Shown: piece by piece, positions 51,993-59,021 of the stretch
Layout of the letters: each line of letters opens with the position of its first letter
Position numbering within the stretch: the first letter of the stretch is position 1
Assembly: GCA_963775085.1 (NCBI GenBank)
Contig: CAVZHO010000005.1
Span: 248,001 to 312,000, forward strand
DNA: 64,000 nt
From: JAAFIP01 sp963775085
Lineage (GTDB): Bacteria; Pseudomonadota; Gammaproteobacteria; Burkholderiales; Burkholderiaceae_C
Direction of reading: 5' to 3'
Position numbers and translations under genes: made by a program
Notes under the pieces: generated by a model
The model's database searches: none
Told to the model about the DNA's origin: nothing
What the model saw: only the letters and a program-made list of their open reading frames with translations

Positions 51993-52976
51993 ATGAGTCC
52001 ATCGCATGCAGACCACTCCATGCACGCCCACGCCCATGGCGAGCCGGGCCACCCCCATGGTGACCCGCACCACGCGGGCCGCGCCTTTGGCATCGCCATC
52101 GCCCTGAATAGCCTGTTCGTCATCGTCGAATTTGGCTACGGTTACCTGGCCAACTCCACGGCGCTGATAGCGGACGCGGGGCATAACCTGTCGGACGTAC
52201 TGGGGCTGCTACTGGCCTGGGGTGCAGCGGCGCTGGGGCGGCGGGCACCGAGTGCGCGCTACACCTATGGCCTGGGCAGCTCGTCGATTCTGGCGGCCCT
52301 GGGCAATGCCATGCTGTTGCTGCTGGCCTGCGGTGCCATTGCATGGGAGGCCATCGGACGTTTCTCACAGCCGCCGGTGGTGGCCAGCCTGACCGTGACC
52401 CTGGTGGCCGCCGTGGGCATTGTGGTCAACGGCCTGTCGGCTTGGCTGTTTCTGAAAGGCAGCAAGAGCGACCTGAATCTGCGCGGAGCCTATCTGCACA
52501 TGGCCGCTGATGCTGCCGTGTCCTTGGGCGTGGTGGTCTGCGGCATGGTGATGTGGTTCACCGGCTGGTACTGGCTGGATCCTTTGGTCAGTCTATTGAT
52601 CGTGGCGGTCATCCTGGTGGGCACCTGGGGCCTGCTGCGCGAGGCGACCCAACTGGCGCTCAGCGCCGTGCCTGCGACTGTGGATGCGCTGGCGATAGAG
52701 GCCTATCTGCGCCAATGCCCCGGCGTGACCGATGTGCATGACCTGCACATCTGGGGCATGAGCACGACGCAAAGCGCCCTGACCGTGCACCTGGTCATGC
52801 CGCAAGGCTACCCCGGCGATGCGGCGCTGGATACCATCACCCGCACCTTGCGCGAGCGCTATGGCATTGCCCACAGCACTCTGCAAACCGAGCAGGGCAC
52901 CACCCAGCATGCTTGCACCATGCATACGGGCCAGGAGCATGGCACGCCGCTCGCGGCAGCGGCGCACCGGCATTGA
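51993..52976 (+). CDS. Cation diffusion facilitator (CDF) metal exporter
   Basis: Proton-driven exporter of Zn2+, Co2+ or related ions; 327 residues with six membrane helices. The histidine-rich N-terminus (HADHSMHAHAHGEPGHPHGD) and tail are typical of CzcD/DmeF-like members. The paired metal sites are ADAGHNLSDV and HMAADAAVS, and the C-terminal cytoplasmic domain has PGVTDVHDLHIWGMS. The ATG at 51993 follows AAGGAG at a longer than usual 12 bases, and that AAGGAG belongs to a repeat copy. The MFS gene 18 bases downstream is probably co-transcribed. Confidence 0.94.
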   Translation: MSPSHADHSMHAHAHGEPGHPHGDPHHAGRAFGIAIALNSLFVIVEFGYGYLANSTALIADAGHNLSDVLGLLLAWGAAALGRRAPSARYTYGLGSSSILAALGNAMLLLLACGAIAWEAIGRFSQPPVVASLTVTLVAAVGIVVNGLSAWLFLKGSKSDLNLRGAYLHMAADAAVSLGVVVCGMVMWFTGWYWLDPLVSLLIVAVILVGTWGLLREATQLALSAVPATVDALAIEAYLRQCPGVTDVHDLHIWGMSTTQSALTVHLVMPQGYPGDAALDTITRTLRERYGIAHSTLQTEQGTTQHACTMHTGQEHGTPLAAAAHRH

Positions 52977-52994
52977 AAGCCAGAACCGGTCTCT

Positions 52995-54191
52995 ATGCCA
53001 TCCACACCGGCGGCCACCACCCCTTTGAGCAAAATCCCCAGCGGGGTCTGGGTGCTGGGCTTTGTCAGCCTGTTGATGGACATCTCGTCGGAGATGATCC
53101 ACAGCCTGCTGCCGCTGTTCATGGTCACCGTGCTGGGGGCCAGCGCGCTCACGGTGGGCATCATCGAGGGTCTGGCCGAGGCCACGGCCTTGATCGTCAA
53201 GGTGTTCTCGGGCGCACTCAGCGACTACTGGCGCAAGCGCAAAGGCCTGGCCGTGCTGGGCTATGCCCTGGGGGCCTTGAGCAAACCATTGTTTGCGATA
53301 GCGCCCAACATGGGCCTGGTGCTCACCGCCCGACTGATTGACCGCGTGGGCAAGGGCGTGCGCGGCGCGCCGCGTGACGCCCTGGTAGCCGACCTCACAC
53401 CCCCGGCCATTCGCGGTGCCGCCTTTGGCCTGCGCCAGTCGCTCGATACCGTGGGTGCTTTTACCGGGCCGCTGTTGGCCGTGGGCCTGATGCTGCTGTG
53501 GGCCAACGACTTTCGCGCCGTCTTCTGGGTCGCCGTCATCCCCGGCCTGCTGTCGGTGGCTTTGCTCTTGGTAGGCATCAAAGAGCCAGAGCGTGCAGCA
53601 GATATGGCACCCCGCCGCAACCCGATCAGCCAAGCCAATCTGCGGCGTTTAGGTGCAGGCTACTGGTGGGTGGTGGCCCTCGGCGCAGTCTTCACCCTGG
53701 CGCGTTTCAGCGAGGCGTTTTTGGTACTGCGCGCGCAGCAAGGCGGCATGGCGCTGGCCCTGGTGCCATTGGTAATGGTTGCCATGAACATCGTCTACGC
53801 TGCCAGCGCCTACCCCTTTGGCAAGCTGTCCGACCGCATGAGCCACCGCGCCCTGCTGGCCATGGGCTTGGTGGTGCTGATCGCCGCCGACCTGGTGCTG
53901 GCACAGAGTAACCATTGGGCTGTGGTGCTGGCGGGCGTAGCGTTGTGGGGTGTGCACATGGGCATTACCCAGGGCCTGCTGGCCAGCATGGTGGCGGGCA
54001 CCGCCCCGGCAGATCTGCGCGGCACGGCCTTTGGGTTTTTCAACCTCATGAGCGGCCTGGCCATGCTAGCCGCCAGCGTGGTGGCCGGCCTGTTGTGGGA
54101 CCAGTGGGGCGCGGCGTTCACGTTTTATGCCGGGGCGGTGTTTTGCCTGTTTTCCTTGGTTGTTTTAGCCTGCAAGCCCCATAAAATATAG
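52995..54191 (+). CDS. MFS transporter
   Basis: Major facilitator of 398 residues with twelve predicted helices. It begins with a soluble stretch then GVWVLGFVSLLMDISSEMIH, a signature of a family of MFS carriers often found beside metal-resistance genes. The loop 2-3 motif is GALSDYWRKRKGLAVLGYAL and helix 4-5 shows RVGKGVRGAPRDALVADLTP. It follows the CDF exporter gene by 18 bases, so a shared role in metal or drug efflux is possible. Its last codons and TAG stop (LACKPHKI) are within dispersed repeat copy 16. Confidence 0.88.
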   Translation: MPSTPAATTPLSKIPSGVWVLGFVSLLMDISSEMIHSLLPLFMVTVLGASALTVGIIEGLAEATALIVKVFSGALSDYWRKRKGLAVLGYALGALSKPLFAIAPNMGLVLTARLIDRVGKGVRGAPRDALVADLTPPAIRGAAFGLRQSLDTVGAFTGPLLAVGLMLLWANDFRAVFWVAVIPGLLSVALLLVGIKEPERAADMAPRRNPISQANLRRLGAGYWWVVALGAVFTLARFSEAFLVLRAQQGGMALALVPLVMVAMNIVYAASAYPFGKLSDRMSHRALLAMGLVVLIAADLVLAQSNHWAVVLAGVALWGVHMGITQGLLASMVAGTAPADLRGTAFGFFNLMSGLAMLAASVVAGLLWDQWGAAFTFYAGAVFCLFSLVVLACKPHKI

Positions 54192-54204
54192 CGTAAGCAG
54201 CTCA
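54162..54204 (-). repeat. Dispersed repeat copy 16 (variant), at the MFS stop codon
   Basis: In minus orientation GAGCTGCTTACGC, then TATATTTTATGGGGCTTGC and AGGCTAAAAC. The MFS stop TAG (54189-54191) lies within it. Confidence 0.6.
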
Positions 54205-54220
54205 CATACCGAGCAACTTA

Positions 54221-55159
54221 ATGCCATCACCCCCCCTCCTCCCGTTACCAACGGCGCTGTACCTGTGCATCGCAACCGCCCTGGCCAGCACCGCAAGCCA
54301 CGCCGCAGCACCCTCGCGCACGTCTGACCCCGCGCCCTCGCTGGTACAAATCCGCGTCCCGGCGCAAAGCGGATCTCCGGCTGGGCCCGGCCGCACGATG
54401 TACACCCAGGTATTCAAACCCCCAGGGCCAGGCCCCTTCCCGGTGCTGCTCTACGCCCATGGCCGCCCCGCTTTTGCCAGCGAGCGCGCCTTGCTCAAGC
54501 GCCCCATTCACGCGCGCCATGTGCAGTACTGGCTGGCCAAAGGCTATGCCGTGGTCGCGCCCATCCGCCCCGGCTACGGCATCACCGGCGGGGCCGATGC
54601 CGAGAGCTCGGGCGTGGGCTACGCCAAAAGCGGTGCGTGCTTGCGCAGCCCCAACCCCGCCAACCTCACTGTCAACGCCGCGGCCGCCCAGCGCCGCGCA
54701 TTGGACTGGGCGCGCCAACAGCCCTGGGCACGCAAAGACCGCATCGTGCTGGAAGGCCACTCTGCGGGTGGTTTGGCTACCGTCGCCCTGTGTGCCGCCA
54801 ACCCGCTTGGTGTGGTGGGCTGCATCAACTTCTCAGGCGGAGCGGGCGGCGACCCGGTGCACGCGCCTGGCCGCCTATGCGCCCCCGACAAGATCACCCA
54901 ACTCATGCGTGAGTACGGCCACACCACCCAGCCGCCCAGCATTTGGTTGTATGCGCCCAACGACCTGTATTGGGGTGCCGAGCCGCCCAAACAGTGGCAC
55001 ACCGCCTTCAACAACGCCGCCAAGGCCAACCACAACAGCAGCCCCAGCACCTTGGTGCAAACCCCGCCCATCGGCAGCGACGGCCACAGCTTGCAGCGGG
55101 CAGGCACTGCGCACTGGGGGCCGCCGCTTGCGGCGTGGTTGCGCACGAACAAGCTGTGA
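54221..55159 (+). CDS. Secreted alpha/beta hydrolase (dienelactone-hydrolase-like)
   Basis: A 312-residue serine hydrolase with a signal peptide (about residues 1-28, ending ASHAAA). The core has PFPVLLYAHGRPAF, the nucleophile elbow LEGHSAGGLA, and a C-terminal GSDGHSLQRAGTAHW carrying the likely catalytic histidine. The acid residue is probably in WLYAPNDLYWG. Related proteins act on carbohydrate or polyester side chains; substrate here is unknown. It is 29 bases after the MFS gene and may share its transcript. Confidence 0.85.
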   Translation: MPSPPLLPLPTALYLCIATALASTASHAAAPSRTSDPAPSLVQIRVPAQSGSPAGPGRTMYTQVFKPPGPGPFPVLLYAHGRPAFASERALLKRPIHARHVQYWLAKGYAVVAPIRPGYGITGGADAESSGVGYAKSGACLRSPNPANLTVNAAAAQRRALDWARQQPWARKDRIVLEGHSAGGLATVALCAANPLGVVGCINFSGGAGGDPVHAPGRLCAPDKITQLMREYGHTTQPPSIWLYAPNDLYWGAEPPKQWHTAFNNAAKANHNSSPSTLVQTPPIGSDGHSLQRAGTAHWGPPLAAWLRTNKL

Positions 55160-55173
55160 ATGCCTTGCCGTTT

Positions 55174-55228
55174 TGCTACTAATTAAATAGCTACTACCCC
55201 CCTATTTCATTGGCTTTAAAATAACCCC
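55174..55228 (+). repeat. Dispersed repeat copy 17 (variant), after the hydrolase gene
   Basis: GCTACTAATTAAATAGCTAC, then CCCCTATTTCATTGG and CTTTAAAATAACCCCC. It lies 14 bases after the hydrolase stop and 65 bases before the riboswitch core. Confidence 0.6.
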
Positions 55229-55293
55229 CAATCACCCAGGGGAATGGGTACATCGCTTTACAAGGAACTATTTTCCGGTTTTAATTCGTTCAC

Positions 55294-55442
55294 GAAGGGG
55301 AGTAGCTCCCGCTCGTTGTTACTAGGGAGGTGCGCAAACGCACCGTAGCATCGGGTATCGGCAAGTCGTCAATTCGAAGTGATAACAAAACTTCCGGCTT
55401 GTTGGGCAAAGTCTGCATATATCATGCCGAGCAAGACCTTCG
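55294..55442 (+). promoter_or_regulatory. yybP-ykoY manganese riboswitch upstream of terC
   Basis: The conserved pieces are in order: GAAGGGGAGTAGCTCC (55294 on), a GGGAGGTGCGCAAACGCACC hairpin, the ATCGGCAAGTC segment, and the closing GCCGAGCAAGACCTTC (to 55442) whose CCTTC pairs with GAAGG at the start. This is the metal-binding layout of the yybP-ykoY family, which senses Mn2+. A stem downstream (TTCGATTA with TTAATCGAA, about 55440-55485) could be the expression platform. With repeat copy 17 it fills the 415-base gap 55160-55574. Confidence 0.9.
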
Positions 55443-55574
55443 ATTAGCGCTGTAGTGCCATGCATCTACGGGCTTAATCGAAGCGTTGTGCCGTCTCGGT
55501 CACTCCACGTTTCTTTAAAGCTCGTCCGTTCATAGCCTATGGCTTTGATCGAAACATAAACGAGCTTGGAAAAC

Positions 55575-56309
55575 ATGGAACTCTTTTCTACCCCCTGGTG
55601 GTCCGCATTAATGGCCATCGTCCTGATTGACTTGGTATTGGCGGGCGACAATGCCATCGTCATCGCGCTGGCAGCGCGCAATCTGCCGCCCCATCTGCAA
55701 AAAAAGGCCATTCTCTGGGGCACAGTCGGCGCGATTGCCGTGCGCTCGGCCATGACGTTGGTGGTTGTGTGGCTGCTCAAAATACCCGGCTTGATGCTGG
55801 TGGGCGGTCTGGCGTTGCTTTGGATTGCCTACCAGTTGCTGGCGGACCATGGTGGCGATAAACATGCAGACCCGGTGGCCAATACCTTCATGGGAGCCAT
55901 GAAGACCATCGTGGTGGCTGACGCACTGATGGGTATTGACAACGTCCTGGGCGTAGCGGGCGCGGCGCACGGCAGCTTCAGTCTGGTGGTGATTGGGCTG
56001 CTGATCAGCATACCGATTGTGGTGTTGGGCTCGTCTGTCGTGCTCAAACTGGTGGATCGCTTCCCCATCATCATCAAACTGGGTGCTGCGGTGCTGGCAC
56101 TGACTGCCGCCAAAATGATCATCAGCGAGCCGCTCCTGGATGCCGTGTTTGACCCGCCAGCGCTGGTGCATACGCTGGCCCGCTGGGGCACCTATGCGTT
56201 GGCCATCGCCGGTGTGCTGGGAGCAGGCTGGTGGGCCGCGCGGCGCAGCAGCGCTTTGGCGACGCACAACATGCCAAATTTTTCCACCCCCGTCCAACCC
56301 GAACCATAA
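55575..56309 (+). CDS. TerC family integral membrane protein (Alx/MeeF-like manganese exporter)
   Basis: Multi-pass inner-membrane protein, 244 residues. The two family motifs with paired acidic residues are visible: MAIVLIDLVLAGDNAIVIAL and VVADALMGIDNVLGVAGAA. Members preceded by yybP-ykoY riboswitches are linked to Mn2+ export, which fits the leader upstream. The start at ATG 55575 is used; TTG nine bases earlier (55566) is also open and has no better ribosome site. It is followed after 75 bases by an uncharacterised gene. Confidence 0.93.
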   Translation: MELFSTPWWSALMAIVLIDLVLAGDNAIVIALAARNLPPHLQKKAILWGTVGAIAVRSAMTLVVVWLLKIPGLMLVGGLALLWIAYQLLADHGGDKHADPVANTFMGAMKTIVVADALMGIDNVLGVAGAAHGSFSLVVIGLLISIPIVVLGSSVVLKLVDRFPIIIKLGAAVLALTAAKMIISEPLLDAVFDPPALVHTLARWGTYALAIAGVLGAGWWAARRSSALATHNMPNFSTPVQPEP

Positions 56310-56384
56310 GGGAGAACCCACCGACCTCAAACTGCCGACGTATCTTTCTTTCCCCAGTCCAACTAAACCGTATAGGAGCACAAC

Positions 56385-56828
56385 ATGGACACTTTAATTG
56401 TTTACCTCGATGATGCCTCGTATGCCCAGCATCAACTCGTACCCATGCTCGCGACGAACGAGCCCACGCAATGGGTGCTGGTCGCCTGCGCGCCGCGCAT
56501 GAGCCACCACGTCAGCAAGTGGCTCAGTCGCACGGCGCGCAACCATTGGCGCCAGAAATGGTCGGATCAGTTGTTTAGCCAGATCACGCCCCGTTTGCAG
56601 CAACGTGGCGACAAGGTCGATTGTGTCGTGGCCCAAGGCCCTCTGCCCGAACTGACGACACATCTGCGCCAAACCTGGGGGGCGGCCCGCGTCATAGACG
56701 CACGCCGACCCAAGTTTGGCCAGGAGATGCCGCCCGTTATGCAGGGACAACCCGGCGTAGAGCAAAAATGGCAAATACCTGGCGCGGTCGCAGGGATGGG
56801 TGCGGTGCTGGCGCTAGCATCGGATTAG
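56385..56828 (+). CDS. Uncharacterised protein downstream of terC
   Basis: A 147-residue protein starting MDTLIVYLDDASYAQHQLVP, with a mostly soluble Rossmann-like alternation of strands and helices resembling universal-stress-type proteins. A tryptophan/arginine-rich stretch RTARNHWRQKWSDQLFSQI follows, and a hydrophobic end GAVAGMGAVLALASD may form a short membrane anchor. GGAG lies upstream of the ATG. I do not recognise the family. Its place directly after riboswitch-controlled terC suggests it belongs to that unit. Confidence 0.72.
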   Translation: MDTLIVYLDDASYAQHQLVPMLATNEPTQWVLVACAPRMSHHVSKWLSRTARNHWRQKWSDQLFSQITPRLQQRGDKVDCVVAQGPLPELTTHLRQTWGAARVIDARRPKFGQEMPPVMQGQPGVEQKWQIPGAVAGMGAVLALASD

Positions 56829-56831
56829 GGC

Positions 56832-57428
56832 TTAGCCAGAGCGCCAGCTGCCAGCGGGCCTACCCGGCCCCTGGGTCCATCGCTTGACAAAAGGCTCCAC
56901 GCCTTTGTCGCGCAAGATTTTCTCAGCCGCTGGCGAGGTAAAAAACTTCAGCATCTCTTTCGTCAAGCCCATACGCTCCACCACCGTCACAAAGTAGCGA
57001 CCGCTCGCACCCTCACCGGGGTAGGCTACCGACTTGGCACCGAGCAGCGCGCTCTTAAAACCTTCTACGGTGGAGATATCCAGCTTGGGTGCACCCTCTT
57101 TAATGGCGGCACCAATGCCAGCGCGGCCGAGCACGGTGCGGGTGCTGGCCACCACCTTGCCGTTCTTGATCTGCTCATCCAAAAACGGCGGGTTCAGCAC
57201 CGCCAGGTCAAACGCCTCGCCGTCGTCGATGCGCTTCTTCACGCCCGGGTTCACCTCAAAGTGAATCGTCACCCTGTGCCCACTGATGCGCTCAAACTGC
57301 GCCCCCAGCTCGGTCACGGCTGCCTTGGCACCATTGCCGCTGAGCACCTTGATCTCTACGGCCTGCGCCGTGCTGAATGCCATGGCGAGTGCTATCGCGA
57401 TGGGGGCTACTGCTTTGGTAAAACTCAT
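56832..57428 (-). CDS. Periplasmic substrate-binding protein (molybdate-binding-like) with an internal deletion
   Basis: The 198-residue precursor has a signal peptide (ending STAQA) and the SBP_bac_11/ModA-like features VEIKVLSGNGAKAAVTELG, DLAVLNPPFLDEQI and KSVAYPGEGASGRYFV. After VVERMGLTKEM the sequence jumps straight to LKFFTSPAAEKILRDKGVEPF, the C-terminal end of the family. About 55-65 residues of the second lobe that normally lie between them are missing, in frame. The product is therefore short (relatives about 255 residues) and may not bind ligand. An in-frame TTG two codons upstream is an alternative start. Confidence 0.8.
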   Translation of the reverse strand: MSFTKAVAPIAIALAMAFSTAQAVEIKVLSGNGAKAAVTELGAQFERISGHRVTIHFEVNPGVKKRIDDGEAFDLAVLNPPFLDEQIKNGKVVASTRTVLGRAGIGAAIKEGAPKLDISTVEGFKSALLGAKSVAYPGEGASGRYFVTVVERMGLTKEMLKFFTSPAAEKILRDKGVEPFVKRWTQGPGRPAGSWRSG

Positions 57429-57468
57429 CTTCAAAGCAAATCCTTAAAAATAACTCTTTGATAATACC

Positions 57469-57513
57469 GAGGACGAAAGCGGACTTCCGGCCGCGAAAGG
57501 CGCTTTCGTCCTC
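57469..57513. other. Perfect 13-bp inverted repeat between the lyase and binding-protein genes
   Basis: GAGGACGAAAGCG (57469-57481) and CGCTTTCGTCCTC (57501-57513) enclose 19 G+C-rich bases. It lies 15 bases after the lyase stop on the minus strand. There is no T-run after it, so it may be an operator, an mRNA stabiliser or a weak terminator. Confidence 0.55.
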
Positions 57514-57528
57514 AGCCCAACAACAGCG

Positions 57529-58428
57529 CTAAGACGGAAAGCGTGCCTCCCACCCTTCCACCTCAGCCAGCCCAAGGCAAGCGTTGTACTCCGCCCCGCT
57601 GATCATTCGCGCACGCATGGCCGTCGTAGCGCCATCCACTTTCAAATAATTCAAAGCCTCGCGCATTGCAAAACCCACCGTGTTGCGCACCAACGCCGGG
57701 TAAATCGCCAAGGCGATGCCATGCGTGTGCAAGGCATCCGCATGCAACACAGCCAGCGGCCCCCCCGCATCAATATTCACCATGCAGGGGATGCGCACCG
57801 CATCGGCCACGCGGCGCAGATCGTTCAAAATGTTGTCGTGCGCCTTCAGCTCTACAAACACCGCACCTGCGCCGACGCGCTCAAAGGCCTGCGCACGTTT
57901 AATCGCCTCATCCAGCCCCATGGAGCCCGCGCTGTCGGTGCGCGCGATGACGATGAAGTCTGGGTCATTGCGCGTGGCCACGGCTGCTGCGATCTTGGCC
58001 ACCGCTTCGTCAAAGCCCAGTACGTTACGCGCCCCGGGGAACTGGGCGCAGCGTTTGGGGGAAAGCTGGTCTTCTATGTGGATGGCGGCCACGCCTGCGG
58101 CCTCAAACTCCCGCACCGTGCGGCGCACACCCACCACGCCGCCGTAGCCGGTGTCGGCATCGCAAATCAGCGGGATGTTGATGCAGGCCGCCACATGCCG
58201 CGCGTGGCTGGCCATCAAGGTCAAGTCCACCAGGCCTACGTCGGGCGTACCCAGCAGGCTGGCGGATACGCCGTTGCCGGTCATGTAGGCGGCCTCAAAG
58301 CCCGCCTGCATCACCATGCGCGCGCCGTAGCCGTCGTAGATGCCGGGGGCGATTAAAGCCTTGCCGCCGCTTTGCGCTTGCGCTAAACGTTGGCGCAGGG
58401 CTTGGCGCATCGGGTTAGCGTTGCTCAT
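57529..58428 (-). CDS. Isocitrate lyase/PEP mutase family C-C lyase
   Basis: Mg2+-dependent lyase of the 2-methylisocitrate lyase/oxaloacetate decarboxylase/dimethylmalate lyase group, 299 residues. Signatures are IAPGIYDGYGARMVMQAGFE, LICDADTGYGGVVGVRRTV and HIEDQLSPKRCAQFPGARNV (the lyase loop has K-R-C), plus FIVIARTDSAGSMGLDEAI. It overlaps the LeuD-like gene by four bases (ATGA). Next to a LeuCD-like hydratase it most resembles the dimethylmaleate hydratase-dimethylmalate lyase or citraconate-citramalate arrangement. The exact substrate is inference. Confidence 0.85.
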   Translation of the reverse strand: MSNANPMRQALRQRLAQAQSGGKALIAPGIYDGYGARMVMQAGFEAAYMTGNGVSASLLGTPDVGLVDLTLMASHARHVAACINIPLICDADTGYGGVVGVRRTVREFEAAGVAAIHIEDQLSPKRCAQFPGARNVLGFDEAVAKIAAAVATRNDPDFIVIARTDSAGSMGLDEAIKRAQAFERVGAGAVFVELKAHDNILNDLRRVADAVRIPCMVNIDAGGPLAVLHADALHTHGIALAIYPALVRNTVGFAMREALNYLKVDGATTAMRARMISGAEYNACLGLAEVEGWEARFPS

Positions 58429-59021
58429 GCGGGCACCTCCCAGTCGGGGTATTTGCGCAAAAAGGGTATCAAACCGCCTTCACGCAAGATCGCCCGAATG
58501 GCAGAGGGGATGGCTGGCAAAGCGCGCTCGATTTTGCGCGTCTGTACCTGCAGGGCGGGCGCATTCAAATCCAGCGCAATCACATCGCCATCGCTGATGC
58601 CCGCGGTATCGCACTCCACCACCAGCAAGCCGTTGTTGATCGCGTTGCGAAAAAATTGCCGCCCGAAGGACGGGGCCACAATTGCCGCCACGCCCATGCG
58701 CAGCAAAATATGCACCGCCTGCTCGCGCGAGGAGTTACAGCCAAAGTGCTTGCCACCCACAATCACGCCACCCGCTGCAAAGCGCGCGGCAAAGCCCGGG
58801 GATATCGCCTCAAAAGCTTGCGATGCAATAAACGCCTCGTCTTTGCCTGGCAGGTATTTGCCTGAGCAGCACAAATCGGTGTTGACATCGTCACCCAGCA
58901 GGTACACCTTACCTTGCACGCGGTCTGGGCTGGCATCGCCGAGTTTTTCAGCAGCGTTCATTGCTTCTATATTCATAGCTGCTTGCGTATTATTTTGTCG
59001 ACCTACAGCCGAATTAAGCAT
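58425..59021 (-). CDS. Aconitase-family hydratase small subunit (LeuD/DmdB-like)
   Basis: Swivel-domain subunit of a two-subunit aconitase-type (de)hydratase. The core from GKVYLLGDDVNTDLCC has the family's KHFGCNSSREQAVHIL and VECDTAGISDGD motifs. The ATG at 59021 is chosen because GGGAGG lies six bases upstream, within the end of the large-subunit gene; this gives 198 residues and an eight-base overlap. The first about 25 residues (AVGRQNNTQAAMNIEA) do not belong to the family and are encoded by dispersed repeat copy 18. Starts at 58976 or 58961 would remove most of them but lack ribosome sites. Confidence 0.87.
   Translation of the reverse strand: MLNSAVGRQNNTQAAMNIEAMNAAEKLGDASPDRVQGKVYLLGDDVNTDLCCSGKYLPGKDEAFIASQAFEAISPGFAARFAAGGVIVGGKHFGCNSSREQAVHILLRMGVAAIVAPSFGRQFFRNAINNGLLVVECDTAGISDGDVIALDLNAPALQVQTRKIERALPAIPSAIRAILREGGLIPFLRKYPDWEVPA
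58962..59014 (+). repeat. Dispersed repeat copy 18, in the 5' end of the LeuD-like gene (antisense)
   Basis: TCTATATTCATAGCTGCTTG, then CGTATTATTTTGTCGACC and TACAGCCGAATT. Read antisense it gives NNTQAAM, close to TQAAI in ubiA and NNAQTAP in mreC. Confidence 0.68.
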
